Assembly: GCA_041569895.1 (NCBI GenBank)
Contig: JBFFXF010000058.1
Coordinates: forward strand, 1 to 31,225
Reading direction: 5' to 3'
From: JBFFXF01 sp041569895
GTDB taxonomy: Bacteria > Planctomycetota > UBA8108 > JACQVS01
DNA: 31,225 nt
A model generated the notes under the pieces. The model searched no databases and was not told the origin of the DNA. It saw only the letters and a program-made list of their open reading frames with translations. Below are positions 9,753 to 18,354 of this stretch, in pieces. The translations under genes were made by a program, and so were the position numbers. Each line of letters begins with the position of its first letter. Position 1 is the stretch's first letter.

Positions 9753-12374
9753 ATGACCCAGGGGAACGGGGAGGACAGGTTCGCGAACGAGCGCATCGTC
9801 GACCAGGACATCGAGAACGAGCTCAAGACCTCGTACCTCACCTACGCGATGAGCGTCATCATCTCCAGGGCGCTTCCCGATGTCCGTGACGGGCTGAAGC
9901 CGTCTCAGCGACGCATCCTCCTCGCGATGAACGACCTCAACCTCACCGCGGGCGCGAAGTACAAGAAGTGCGCGAAGATCGTCGGCGAGTGCATGGGGAA
10001 GTACCACCCGCACGGCGATCAGGCGATCTATCCGACGCTGGTCCGCATGGCGCAGGACTTCAGCATCCGCTACCCGCTGATCGACGGGCAGGGGAACTTC
10101 GGATCGATCGACGGTGACCCGCCGGCGGCAATGCGGTACACCGAGGCGCGGATGACCCGTGCCTCGATGGACCTTCTCGAGGACCTCGAGAAGGACACTG
10201 TCGAGATCACCAAGAACTTCGACGAGTCCGAGGATGAGCCGACGCTGCTCCCCGGACGCTTCCCGAATCTCCTCTGCAACGGGTCGACGGGGATCGCCGT
10301 CGGGATGGCGACGAGCATCCCGCCGCACAACGTCAACGAGGTCTGCGACGGTCTGATCGCGCTGATCAAGAATCCGGAGATCTCCATCGAAGACCTGATG
10401 ATCACCATCCAGGGGCCCGACTTCCCCACCGGCGGGTTCATCTGCGGGCGGCAGGGAATCCGCAAGGCGTACAGGACCGGCCGCGGTCTGGTCACGGTGC
10501 GGTCGAAGTATCACGTCGAGGAGAAGAAGACCCGCGAGCAGATCGTCTTCACGGAGATTCCGTACCAGGAGTCGAAGGAAAGCCTGATCAACCGGATCGT
10601 CAACTGCGTCAAGGAAGAGAAGGTCGAGGGGATCAGCGACGTCCGCGACGAGTCCGACAAGGACGGCATCCGGCTGGTGATCGAGCTCAAGCGCGGCTCC
10701 GATTCCGACGTCGTCGTCAACCAGCTCTTCAAGCACACGCCCCTGCAGAACTCGTTCAGCATCATCAACATCGCCCTGGTCAACGGCCGGCCGGAGACGC
10801 TGAACCTGAAGGAGATGCTGGTCGAGTACAAGAACCACCGCGTGGTGGTGATCCGGCGGCGCACCGCGTACCTGCTGCGTCGCGCCGAGTACCGACTTCA
10901 CATCGTGCTCGGCCTGCTCAAGGCGCTCGACCACATCGACGCGATCATCAAGCTGATCCGAGCCTCGGGTGATCCGGAAGAGGCGCAGCGCCGCCTGATG
11001 GACGAGTTCGACTTCACGCTGCTCCAGGCGCGCGAGATCCTCCAGATGCGTCTCCAGAAGCTGACGGGGCTCGAGCGCAACAACCTCGAGAAGGAGAAGG
11101 CCGATCTCGAAGCGAGGATCGCCGATTACAAGGACATCCTGGCGCGCGATGAGCGCGTCCTCGACATCATCGTGGACGACCTCCACCAGGTGAAAAACCA
11201 GTTCGGCGATGCCCGGCGCACGACGATTCTCGACGCCGAGTTCGAGGAGATCGAGGACGAGGATCTCATCGCGGAGGAGGACGTCGTCGTCACCGTCAGC
11301 CGCGAGGGCTACATCAAGCGCACTCCCCTGAGCGAGTACCGCAGCCAGGGACGCGGCGGCAAGGGGAAGACCGGTGGTCAGACCAAGGAAGGCGACGACA
11401 TCAAGGACCTCTTCATCGCCTCGACGCACGATTACATTCTCTTCTTCACGAATCTGGGGCGCGTCTACTGGCTGAAGGTCTACAACATCCCGGACCTCGC
11501 GCGCACGTCGCGCGGCCGCGCGGTGATCAACTTGCTCAAGCTCGGCGCCAACGAGACCATCACCGAGCAGCTCTGCGTGCGGGAGTTCAGCGACGAGCAG
11601 AGCGTCCTGCTTGCAACCCGCAAGGGAATCATCAAGAAGACGGCGCTGTCCAACTTCTCACGACCGAAGCAGACCGGGATCATCGCGGCGCAGCTCGACG
11701 ACGGCGACCAGCTGATCGGCGTTGCCATCTGCAAGGTCGGCCAGACCGTTCTCCTCGGCACGCGCAACGGCAAGTGCATTCGCTTCCCCGAAAGCGACGC
11801 GCGCCGCATGGGACGGACGGCGCGCGGCGTTCGCGGCATCTCGCTCAAGGGGGACGACTGCGTGGTCGACATGGCCGTGCTGGACGAGGGCGAGAGCGCC
11901 CAGTCGGTCCTCACCGTGTGCGAGAACGGTTACGGAAAGAGAACGCCCACCTCGGAGTACCGCATCCAGAAGCGCGGCGGCACGGGGATCATCGACATCC
12001 GGACCTCGAAGCGGAACGGCCATGTCGTCGCCCTGAAGGCGGTGACCAAGGGCGACGACGTCGTCCTGATGACCGCGATGGGACAGATCATCCGCATGTG
12101 TGTGAGCGATATTCGACCGATCGGTCGCGCCACCCAGGGCGTGCGGCTGATCACCGTCGGCGAGAACGACACGGTCGTCGGCGTCGAGCAAGTAGTCAAC
12201 GAGGAGAACGGCAGGAACGACGACGGCGGGCAGCCGGAGGACCAGCCTCGCGCGAGCGAAACAGCGAGTGACGCAGACGGCGAGGGCGGCACCGACGTCG
12301 GCGACGCGGCCGACACGGACCAGAACGCAGGAAATGAAACCGACGCGTCACCGGACGACTCGTCGAACGGCTAA
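9753..12374 (+). CDS. gyrA: DNA gyrase subunit A
   Basis: An 873-residue breakage-reunion subunit with ribosome site GAGAGGAAACGG before ATG. The catalytic tyrosine is Tyr129 in AAMRYTEAR (E. coli Tyr122). The GyrA box is QGRGGKG at about 532-538, which marks it as gyrase rather than topoisomerase IV, and a beta-pinwheel C-terminal domain follows. The quinolone pocket reads HPHGDQAIYPTLVRMAQ. Gln90 stands where E. coli has Ser83 and Pro94 where it has Asp87, so neither residue that holds the drug's water-metal bridge is present. The last ~58 residues are an acidic Asn/Asp/Glu/Gly-rich tail without domain character. It works with GyrB in supercoiling. The next gene, the XPB helicase, starts three bases after the stop. 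Confidence 0.97.
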   Translation: MTQGNGEDRFANERIVDQDIENELKTSYLTYAMSVIISRALPDVRDGLKPSQRRILLAMNDLNLTAGAKYKKCAKIVGECMGKYHPHGDQAIYPTLVRMAQDFSIRYPLIDGQGNFGSIDGDPPAAMRYTEARMTRASMDLLEDLEKDTVEITKNFDESEDEPTLLPGRFPNLLCNGSTGIAVGMATSIPPHNVNEVCDGLIALIKNPEISIEDLMITIQGPDFPTGGFICGRQGIRKAYRTGRGLVTVRSKYHVEEKKTREQIVFTEIPYQESKESLINRIVNCVKEEKVEGISDVRDESDKDGIRLVIELKRGSDSDVVVNQLFKHTPLQNSFSIINIALVNGRPETLNLKEMLVEYKNHRVVVIRRRTAYLLRRAEYRLHIVLGLLKALDHIDAIIKLIRASGDPEEAQRRLMDEFDFTLLQAREILQMRLQKLTGLERNNLEKEKADLEARIADYKDILARDERVLDIIVDDLHQVKNQFGDARRTTILDAEFEEIEDEDLIAEEDVVVTVSREGYIKRTPLSEYRSQGRGGKGKTGGQTKEGDDIKDLFIASTHDYILFFTNLGRVYWLKVYNIPDLARTSRGRAVINLLKLGANETITEQLCVREFSDEQSVLLATRKGIIKKTALSNFSRPKQTGIIAAQLDDGDQLIGVAICKVGQTVLLGTRNGKCIRFPESDARRMGRTARGVRGISLKGDDCVVDMAVLDEGESAQSVLTVCENGYGKRTPTSEYRIQKRGGTGIIDIRTSKRNGHVVALKAVTKGDDVVLMTAMGQIIRMCVSDIRPIGRATQGVRLITVGENDTVVGVEQVVNEENGRNDDGGQPEDQPRASETASDADGEGGTDVGDAADTDQNAGNETDASPDDSSNG

Positions 12375-12377
12375 GGG

Positions 12378-14114
12378 ATGTCAGCGAACGAAGCTCTGAG
12401 ACGGCCTCCCCCCGGATCACCGGATCCGGCGCGGAAGGCCCTGATCGTTCAGAGTGACCGGACGATCTTTCTCGAGGTCGATCACTCGGACTTCGAGGAG
12501 ATCCGCGACCGACTGATGGCCTTCGCGGAGCTCGAAAAAAGCCCCGAACACGTCCACGTCTACCGCATCACGCCGATCTCGCTCTGGAACGCCGCCGCCG
12601 CCCGCATCGGACCGGAGGAGATCCTCGACTTCCTCGAGGATCGCAGCCGCTATCCGGTGCCGACGACGATCCGCCAGGAGATCTTCGAGCGGCTCTCGCA
12701 GTTCGGGATGATCCGCCTCGAGCTCGACGGCGATCGCCGCCTCGTCCTGACGTCGAAGAACGCCGCGGCGCTCGAGGAGATCGCCCACCAGAAACACCTG
12801 GCGCCGTACTTTCGGGGACGGCTCGAGGGCGGCTCGCTCGAGGTCGCTCCGGGGTACCGTGGCCAGATCAAGCTGGCGCTGATCAAGCTGGGATTCCCCG
12901 TCGAGGACGTCGCCGGGTATCGTCGCGGCGAGGACCTCGACATCGTGCTGTCGACGGAGCTCGAATCCGGCTCGCCGTTCCACATGCGACCGTACCAGCA
13001 GGATGCGGTCAGCGCGTTCTACGCCGGCGGCACCGCGTCCGGCGGCAGCGGCGTGGTGGTGCTGCCGTGCGGCGCCGGCAAGACGATCGTCGGGCTCGGC
13101 GTGATGTCGAGCGTCAAGGCGCACACCCTCATCCTGACCACCAACATCACCGCGCTCAGACAGTGGCGGCGGGAGCTCCTCGACAAGACCGGCCTCGACG
13201 ATGGCGACATCGGCGAGTACTCCGGCGAGGTCAAGAGCATCCGGCCGGTGACGCTGACGACCTACAACATCCTGACCTACCGCAAGAGCAAGACCGACGA
13301 TTTCCTCCACTTCAAGCTCTTCTCGGAGGACCATCGCTGGGGACTCATCATCTACGACGAGGTGCACCTCCTGCCGGCGCCGGTCTTCCGGTTCACGGCG
13401 GAGATTCAGGCGACTCGTCGCCTCGGTCTCACGGCAACGCTCGTTCGCGAGGATGGCAAGGAGGACGAGGTCTTCAGCCTCATCGGGCCGAAGAAGTTCG
13501 ATCTGCCGTGGCGCGCGCTGGAGACCGACGGCTGGATCGCGACGGCGGGCTGCGTCGAGATCCGGGTCGACCTCGATCCCGAGGAGCGCAGCGAGTACGT
13601 GGTCTCATCGTCGCGCCAGAAGTTCCGCATCGCCTCCGAGAACCCGAGAAAGCTCGATGTCGTCAAGGAGCTGATCGAGGAACACGCAGGAGACCGCGTG
13701 CTGGTAATCGGCCAGTACCTCAACCAGCTCCGCTCCCTGCGCGGCAAGATCGGCGCGCCGCTGATCACCGGCAAGACGCCGACGCGTGAGCGCGAGGAGC
13801 TCTACGACAGCTTCCGCAACGGCACCATCCCAGTGCTGATCGTCAGCAAGGTGGGGAACTTCGCCGTCGACCTCCCGAACGCCAACGTCGCCATCCAGAT
13901 CTCGGGGACCTTCGGCTCGCGGCAGGAGGAGGCACAGCGCCTCGGCCGCATCCTGCGCCCCAAGGACAACGGTGGCGCCGCGATCTTCTACTCGGTGGTG
14001 ACCCGCAGCACTCGCGACCAGGACTTTGCACAGAAACGCCAGCTCTTCCTCACCGAGCAGGGCTACAAGTACGAGATTCGTGACGGAACGAACGGAAACG
14101 GAACGCCTCGATGA
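12378..14114 (+). CDS. XPB/Ssl2-type DNA helicase
   Basis: A 578-residue superfamily-2 helicase of the bacterial XPB type. Residues ~20-130 are an XPB N-terminal-type domain (ALIVQSDRTIFLEV, VYRITPISLWNAAA). The helicase core has Walker A GAGKT (232-236), DEVH box (327-330), motif III LTAT (351-354), the XPB-specific RED motif Arg357-Glu358-Asp359, and motif VI QRLGRILRP (520-528). All key residues are present. XPB proteins open DNA with ATP in repair and transcription. Bacterial XPBs show helicase activity and are linked to excision repair or RNA-polymerase handling, but their physiological role is not settled. The gene starts three bases after gyrA and ends overlapping its partner gene (ATGA, 14111-14114). 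Confidence 0.94.
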   Translation: MSANEALRRPPPGSPDPARKALIVQSDRTIFLEVDHSDFEEIRDRLMAFAELEKSPEHVHVYRITPISLWNAAAARIGPEEILDFLEDRSRYPVPTTIRQEIFERLSQFGMIRLELDGDRRLVLTSKNAAALEEIAHQKHLAPYFRGRLEGGSLEVAPGYRGQIKLALIKLGFPVEDVAGYRRGEDLDIVLSTELESGSPFHMRPYQQDAVSAFYAGGTASGGSGVVVLPCGAGKTIVGLGVMSSVKAHTLILTTNITALRQWRRELLDKTGLDDGDIGEYSGEVKSIRPVTLTTYNILTYRKSKTDDFLHFKLFSEDHRWGLIIYDEVHLLPAPVFRFTAEIQATRRLGLTATLVREDGKEDEVFSLIGPKKFDLPWRALETDGWIATAGCVEIRVDLDPEERSEYVVSSSRQKFRIASENPRKLDVVKELIEEHAGDRVLVIGQYLNQLRSLRGKIGAPLITGKTPTREREELYDSFRNGTIPVLIVSKVGNFAVDLPNANVAIQISGTFGSRQEEAQRLGRILRPKDNGGAAIFYSVVTRSTRDQDFAQKRQLFLTEQGYKYEIRDGTNGNGTPR

Positions 14115-16075
14115 AAGTCGCCGACCACATTCGCAACCTGAGAAAGGCCCAGCTCCAGGAGTACTTCCTGCGGTGGTTCCCCGCCGAGAAGATGACCAGC
14201 GACAAGGACACGCTGGTGCATCGCCTCGAGGACGCCATGTGCGACCCGCGGACGATCCGCGAGCGGTACGACCGTCTTCCGCGGTCGTCGCGCGATTTCC
14301 TGATCGCGCTGCTCACCGAGCCGGAGCGCCGCGCCACCGTCGAGAAGGTCCGCAGCAGCCCGCGCGGCCGGAACATCGAGACGTACGAGGTCGAGACGCT
14401 GCTGAAGACGCTGACCAACGAGGGGTGGGTGATCCCCGTCTCGGAGACCTCCAATGGCGTGCGGAAGGAGGTGTTCATCCTTCCGGACGAGATCGCCGAC
14501 GGTCTCGCCGTCACCATCGACGTCGAATGCCGCGACCCCGCGAGCATGATCAGCGTCGGGAGATTCCTCGAGGACGGGTCGGAGGGCGAGACGCTCTCCG
14601 GCGAGGAGATCGAGCAGCGCATCGCGCGCCTCGAGGACACCGAGCTGCGCGAGGCCGCGCACGCCGCCCTGACGCGGCACGGCGGCATCCTGCCGCTGTC
14701 GGTCTGGGAGGTCGAGGGACACGAGAGTCGCGTGCACCGCCCCGAGTGGCGTCACCAACTCGAGCGCGAGATGATCGGCACCACCGGAGTGCTGTCGCTC
14801 CGGCGTTACGGGCTCGACCTCGAGGAGGAGTGCCTGGTCATCTTCCAGGAGCACGTCGAGAGCCACAGCCGGCACGTCCTCGAGACGCAGAACGTCGAGA
14901 ACGACCAGGAGTACAACCTCGGCGTCGACCTGCTGATCGACATCCGCCGGATCATCGAGATCGCCCGGCACGAGATGCTCGAGGTCACCCGCGAGGGATC
15001 GGTCTTCAAGAAGACCGAGGACAAGATCGAAACGCAGCTCCTGACCAGCCACTACAGGAGCCTCTTCGACGGCACGCCGGTGCACCACGTCCTCGGCCTC
15101 TGCAAGAAGCTCCGCCTCCTCGACCAGGGAGACCGCTACCTGCGGCCCGACCCGATGCGCCGCAAGGTCTGGGCGAAGAAGAAGCTGGTCGCCAAGACGA
15201 AATCGATCTTCGAGATCTACCAGAACGAGTACCGCGGCGGTCGCTGGAGCTTCCACCAGCGGCTGATCCGCAAGATCCTCCTCAAGGAGGTCGTCAACCT
15301 GCCGGCAGCGACGTGGGTGCCGGCCAAGGCGGTGTTCACGCTGGCGATCGCGCGGTTCCTGTCGCAGCTCGACAGCCTCGACGTCGCCACCACCTTCCAG
15401 GAGCTCCAGGTCGAGGAGTTCCAGAACGAGACGCTGATGGTGCCGGTCGACCGGCTCTACCAGGACCTCTCGTACTGGTTCGTCCACCGACTCGCCCTCG
15501 CCGGCCTCGTCAACCTCGGCTTCCGCGAGGGAAACTTCGTCAGCATGCAGCTCTCGTCGCTCGGACGGCGTCTCTTCGAGCTCGAGCCGTCCGAGGACGG
15601 CGGCGGAAAGCTCGTGGTCAACCCCGACTTCGAGATCCTCCTCTTTCCCGGCGGCGTCCGCTACGAGGAGATGAACTACACGCTCTCCGCTTTCGCGGAG
15701 CGCACCGGGAGCGAGTGGGTGAAGCGCTACCGCATCACCCCCGAGAGCATCAAGCGCGGCGTGGTCTCCGGCTTCTCCGCCGAGAAGATCCTGCAGTTCC
15801 TCGGCGCCGGCTGCGAGAACCGCGTCCCGTCGAACGTGGAGTTCTCGATCCGCGAGTGGGCGGGAGGCATCGAGCCGGTGCTCCGGCAGCGCGTCGTCCT
15901 CCTCCGCAGCCGATCGAAGGGCGGCGCCGATCAGCTCGTCCAGCTCCTTCAGGAGCACGACGTGCCGCACGAGCGCGTCGGGGACATGGCGATCTCGGTC
16001 CGCGGGGCGAAAAACGAGCGGCGAATCCGCGAGCTCCGCGACGTCTTCCAGAACGCCGGACTGATCCTCGAGTAG
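14111..16075 (+). CDS. XPB N-terminal-domain (helicase-associated) protein, Rv0862c-like
   Basis: A 654-residue protein with no ATPase motifs. Its C-terminal third matches the XPB/Ssl2 N-terminal domain: VVNPDFEILLFPGG, LSAFAERTGSEWVKRYRITPESIKRG, FSAEKILQFLG and VPSNVEFSIREW. The N-terminal part is helical and starts MKVADHIRNLRKAQLQEYF, like a compact DNA- or protein-binding module. Mycobacteria carry an analogous pair, the XPB helicase Rv0861c next to Rv0862c, which supports a partner role. The ATGA overlap with the helicase suggests production in a fixed ratio. I infer that it loads or regulates the helicase, perhaps replacing the archaeal Bax1 nuclease as a partner. No nuclease motif is evident. 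A probable terminator follows 13 bases after the stop. Confidence 0.83.
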   Translation: MKVADHIRNLRKAQLQEYFLRWFPAEKMTSDKDTLVHRLEDAMCDPRTIRERYDRLPRSSRDFLIALLTEPERRATVEKVRSSPRGRNIETYEVETLLKTLTNEGWVIPVSETSNGVRKEVFILPDEIADGLAVTIDVECRDPASMISVGRFLEDGSEGETLSGEEIEQRIARLEDTELREAAHAALTRHGGILPLSVWEVEGHESRVHRPEWRHQLEREMIGTTGVLSLRRYGLDLEEECLVIFQEHVESHSRHVLETQNVENDQEYNLGVDLLIDIRRIIEIARHEMLEVTREGSVFKKTEDKIETQLLTSHYRSLFDGTPVHHVLGLCKKLRLLDQGDRYLRPDPMRRKVWAKKKLVAKTKSIFEIYQNEYRGGRWSFHQRLIRKILLKEVVNLPAATWVPAKAVFTLAIARFLSQLDSLDVATTFQELQVEEFQNETLMVPVDRLYQDLSYWFVHRLALAGLVNLGFREGNFVSMQLSSLGRRLFELEPSEDGGGKLVVNPDFEILLFPGGVRYEEMNYTLSAFAERTGSEWVKRYRITPESIKRGVVSGFSAEKILQFLGAGCENRVPSNVEFSIREWAGGIEPVLRQRVVLLRSRSKGGADQLVQLLQEHDVPHERVGDMAISVRGAKNERRIRELRDVFQNAGLILE

Positions 16076-16087
16076 CCGATCGCTCCC

Positions 16088-16131
16088 CGGTCCGGCGATA
16101 TCCCCCCGCGCAGGCCGGCCGCGATTTTTTT
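16088..16131 (+). terminator. Probable intrinsic terminator of the dnaN-gyrBA-XPB operon
   Basis: CGG plus CCGGC (16088-16096, with a bulged T at 91) pairs with GCCGG plus CCG (16114-16121). This gives an eight-pair stem with a 17-base loop, followed after three bases by a run of seven T (16125-16131). It lies directly after the last gene of the operon. Confidence 0.6.
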
Positions 16132-16232
16132 CTGTCAAGCTGACCGATCCCACGGCCGATATTCCTGATGGCCGCCGGGACGCCGGCGCGACTCGGGGGC
16201 CGCATCAACAAAGCTCCCGTCCACCGTGAGGA

Positions 16233-16276
16233 GCGAGGGTTGGCAGGACTCTCGCGCACCTCGCGGTTTTTTTTTT
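16233..16276 (+). terminator. Second terminator-like structure with a run of ten T
   Basis: GCGAGG (16233-16238) can pair with CCTCGC (16259-16264), followed by GG and ten T (16267-16276). The stem is short and the loop long, so it is weaker than the first site. It may be a back-up terminator or the end of an unannotated short transcript. Confidence 0.35.
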
Positions 16277-16309
16277 GCTCCACCCCCATCCCGGGGTTGG
16301 GAACGCAGG

Positions 16310-16339
16310 TTGCGGCCCGAGGCACCCTTGGGCTATTCT
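16310..16339 (+). promoter_or_regulatory. Possible promoter of the unknown/TolB-like gene pair
   Basis: TTGCGG (16310-16315) and TATTCT (16334-16339) are separated by 18 bp. They sit downstream of the T-rich terminators and about 45 bp before the likely start of the next gene. Confidence 0.35.
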
Positions 16340-16382
16340 TGCGTTTTCGCCACCCCGTGGCTTCCTCACCGAGACGGCAACC

Positions 16383-17072
16383 TTGCTCAGCGAACCGAGA
16401 ACGATCAGTCTTCTGACCGACCTGATCCACGTGCCCGCAAAGCATGCCATCGATCGGCTGCGGGAGTTCTACAACTCGGTCTGCGGACCCCTCGAGTACG
16501 AGAACTTCATCCGAACACCCGACGGCGCGCGCATCGAGAAGACCCAGACCGAGGGCGCCGAGACGTCGACCGTCGTCCTCCGGCAGGATCGGATTTCGGT
16601 CATCGAGGACAGCACGACGTTGACGGTCGATCAGTACAGCCAGAAGCTCGAGGCGGTCGCCAAGACGGCGATGGAGGTCCTCAAGCTGCCGTTCTTCCTC
16701 GTGCAGCAGTCGACGGTGCGCGCGATCGCCTCGCCGCACGCCTTCAAGACCGGCGCGGAGTTCATCGGACGCAGCCTCTTCCGGATCACCACCGAGCACC
16801 TCGGACCCCTCGGCCGGCCGACCAACATCTTCGGCTTCCGGCTCTTCTTCCCGGCGACCAAGGAGCAGCCGCACCAGTTCAACGTCCGCGTCGAGAGCTA
16901 CGTCAAGGACAACCGCTCGATCTACATCGAGAACGTCGGCATGTTCAAGACACCCATCCAGTACCGGGGGCTCCAGGCCATCGGACGCAACGTCCAGGCG
17001 ACCGCCGAGTTCGTCTCGAACAACCTCTACGGATTCCTCTCGCAGTTCGACAGCAAGGACGCACCACCGTGA
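16383..17072 (+). CDS. Unrecognised protein, start uncertain
   Basis: About 229 residues if translation begins at TTG 16383; no in-frame ATG exists upstream. The frame stays open back to about 16275, but that part translates a poly-T tract and is unlikely to be coding. GTG at 16431 is the other candidate start. The sequence is ordinary globular alpha/beta: LIHVPAKHAIDRLREFYN near the start, a central PFFLVQQSTVRAIASPH segment, and a closing RVESYVKDNRSIYIENVG then a helix. There is no signal peptide or membrane segment. I do not recognise the family. The gene ends overlapping the GTG of the TolB-like lipoprotein gene (GTGA, 17069-17072), so the two are co-translated. Confidence 0.7.
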   Translation: MLSEPRTISLLTDLIHVPAKHAIDRLREFYNSVCGPLEYENFIRTPDGARIEKTQTEGAETSTVVLRQDRISVIEDSTTLTVDQYSQKLEAVAKTAMEVLKLPFFLVQQSTVRAIASPHAFKTGAEFIGRSLFRITTEHLGPLGRPTNIFGFRLFFPATKEQPHQFNVRVESYVKDNRSIYIENVGMFKTPIQYRGLQAIGRNVQATAEFVSNNLYGFLSQFDSKDAPP

Positions 17073-18196
17073 ACGTGAAGCGCCGCGTCGTCGTCGCCCC
17101 TCTCGTCGTTCCCGTCGTTGCCGCCATCCCCATCGTCGCCTCCCTCTCGCTGCCGTCGTGCCGGACGGGCGGCGAGTCCCCGGCGGTGAGCCGCCCGGTC
17201 GAGCCCGGCGAGACGCGCCTGCGCAACGTGCGCCAGCTGACCTTCCGCGGCGAGAACGCCGAGGCGTACTTCTCGGCGGACGGCACGGAGCTGATCTACC
17301 AGGCGAGTCGCTGCCTGCCGCCGGAGGGCGACGGGGAGGCCCTGCCGCGCTGCGACCAGATCTTCCGCATGCGGATCGACGGCGGCGGGCGCCAGATGGT
17401 GTCGACGGGCAAGGGCCGGACGACGTGCGCGTACTTCCTCCCCGACGGCTCGCGCATCGTCTACGCGTCGACCCACCTCGGAGACGAGGACTGCCCCCCG
17501 GTGCCGGAGTTCCGGCCGGGCCGTTACGTCTGGCCGATCCACGAGACGTACGACATCTTCAGCGCGCGGCCGGACGGCAACGATCTGCAGCGACTGACCA
17601 CCGCGCCCGGCTACGACGCCGAGGCGACCGTGTCGCCGGACGGCTCCCTGATCGTCTTCACGTCGGTGCGCGACGGCGACCTCGAGCTCTACACCATGCG
17701 ACCGGACGGCACGGAGCAGACGCGAATCACCCACACGCCGGGATACGACGGCGGCGCGTTCTTTTCGCCGGACGGAAAGCGGATCTGCTACCGCGCCAGC
17801 CGCCCCCGGCCCGGTCCCGAGCTCGATCGCTACCGCGAGTTGCTCGCCGAGGGGCTCGTCGAGCCGTCACGTCTCGAGATCTTCGTCGCCGACGCCGACG
17901 GCTCGAACGTCAGGCAGGTCACCGACAACGGCGCCGCGAACTTCTGTCCCTTCTTCCACCCGTCGGGAGAGAAGATCATCTACGCGAGCAACCGCCTCGA
18001 CCCGCGCAAGCGCAACTTCGACCTCTTCCTGATCGACCTCGCGACCGGAGCCGAGGAGCGCGTGACGCATCACGAGGACTTCGACGGCTTCCCGATGTTC
18101 TCCCCGGACGGCCGCCTCTTCGTGTGGTGCTCGAACCGCTTCGGAGCCCAGCGGGGCGACACAAACGTGTTCATCGCGGAGTGGGTGGAGAACTGA
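17069..18196 (+). CDS. TolB-like beta-propeller lipoprotein (PD40/WD40-like repeats)
   Basis: 375 residues from GTG 17069, coupled to the preceding gene. A second GTG at 17075 is also possible. The first 31 residues are a basic start, a hydrophobic stretch and LPSC, giving a likely lipoprotein with Cys31 acylated; proline at -2 is unusual for a lipobox. At least six PD40-type repeats follow: YFSADGTELIYQA, YFLPDGSRIVYAS, TVSPDGSLIVFTS, FFSPDGKRICYRA, FFHPSGEKIIYAS and MFSPDGRLFVWCS. They predict a six-bladed propeller like the C-terminal part of TolB. Such proteins sit in the periplasm or on the outer membrane as binding scaffolds. There is no Tol-Pal gene cluster here, so it is a TolB-like protein rather than TolB itself. 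Confidence 0.85.
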   Translation: MNVKRRVVVAPLVVPVVAAIPIVASLSLPSCRTGGESPAVSRPVEPGETRLRNVRQLTFRGENAEAYFSADGTELIYQASRCLPPEGDGEALPRCDQIFRMRIDGGGRQMVSTGKGRTTCAYFLPDGSRIVYASTHLGDEDCPPVPEFRPGRYVWPIHETYDIFSARPDGNDLQRLTTAPGYDAEATVSPDGSLIVFTSVRDGDLELYTMRPDGTEQTRITHTPGYDGGAFFSPDGKRICYRASRPRPGPELDRYRELLAEGLVEPSRLEIFVADADGSNVRQVTDNGAANFCPFFHPSGEKIIYASNRLDPRKRNFDLFLIDLATGAEERVTHHEDFDGFPMFSPDGRLFVWCSNRFGAQRGDTNVFIAEWVEN

Positions 18197-18212
18197 CGGG
18201 GGTGACCCCGCC

Positions 18213-18303
18213 TCGGTCTCGGTATCGGAATCGGAGTCGGGGTCGGGGTCGGACATCGGACTCCGTCCTCTGCCTCCGTCCTCTGTCTCGGTCTCGGTCT
18301 CGG
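18213..18303. repeat. Degenerate hexanucleotide array TCGGNN with a 12-bp direct repeat and TCTCGG triplet
   Basis: Seven contiguous TCGGNN units (18213-18254; last two bases TC, TA, AA, AG, GG, GG, AC) are followed after one base by another unit. Then come two copies of CTCCGTCCTCTG (18261-18272 and 18274-18285) and three exact TCTCGG units (18286-18303). The stretch lies between convergent genes. Confidence 0.85.
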
Positions 18304-18354
18304 ACTCCGCTCGCTCGGCCCCGACGTCGGCCACTCACGCGACTCGATGGTTTT

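Larger units (their letters stand above)
16076..16382. other. 307-bp intergenic region with two terminator-like sites and a promoter-like site
   Basis: No gene is supported here. The region holds the operon terminator, a second stem followed by ten T (ending 16276) and a promoter-like pair before the next gene. The space between the two T-runs (about 16132-16276) is long enough for a small RNA, but no convincing start signal is seen. Confidence 0.5.

Noticed and set aside
14063..16153. Antisense open frame (696 codons) opposite the XPB partner gene
   Set aside because: Same third-position G+C effect; no motif and it also runs over the terminator.
16168..16450. Small open frames around 16168-16416 (plus) and 16205-16450 (minus)
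   Set aside because: They translate the poly-T tract and terminator region, lack initiation signals and overlap the start of a better-supported gene.
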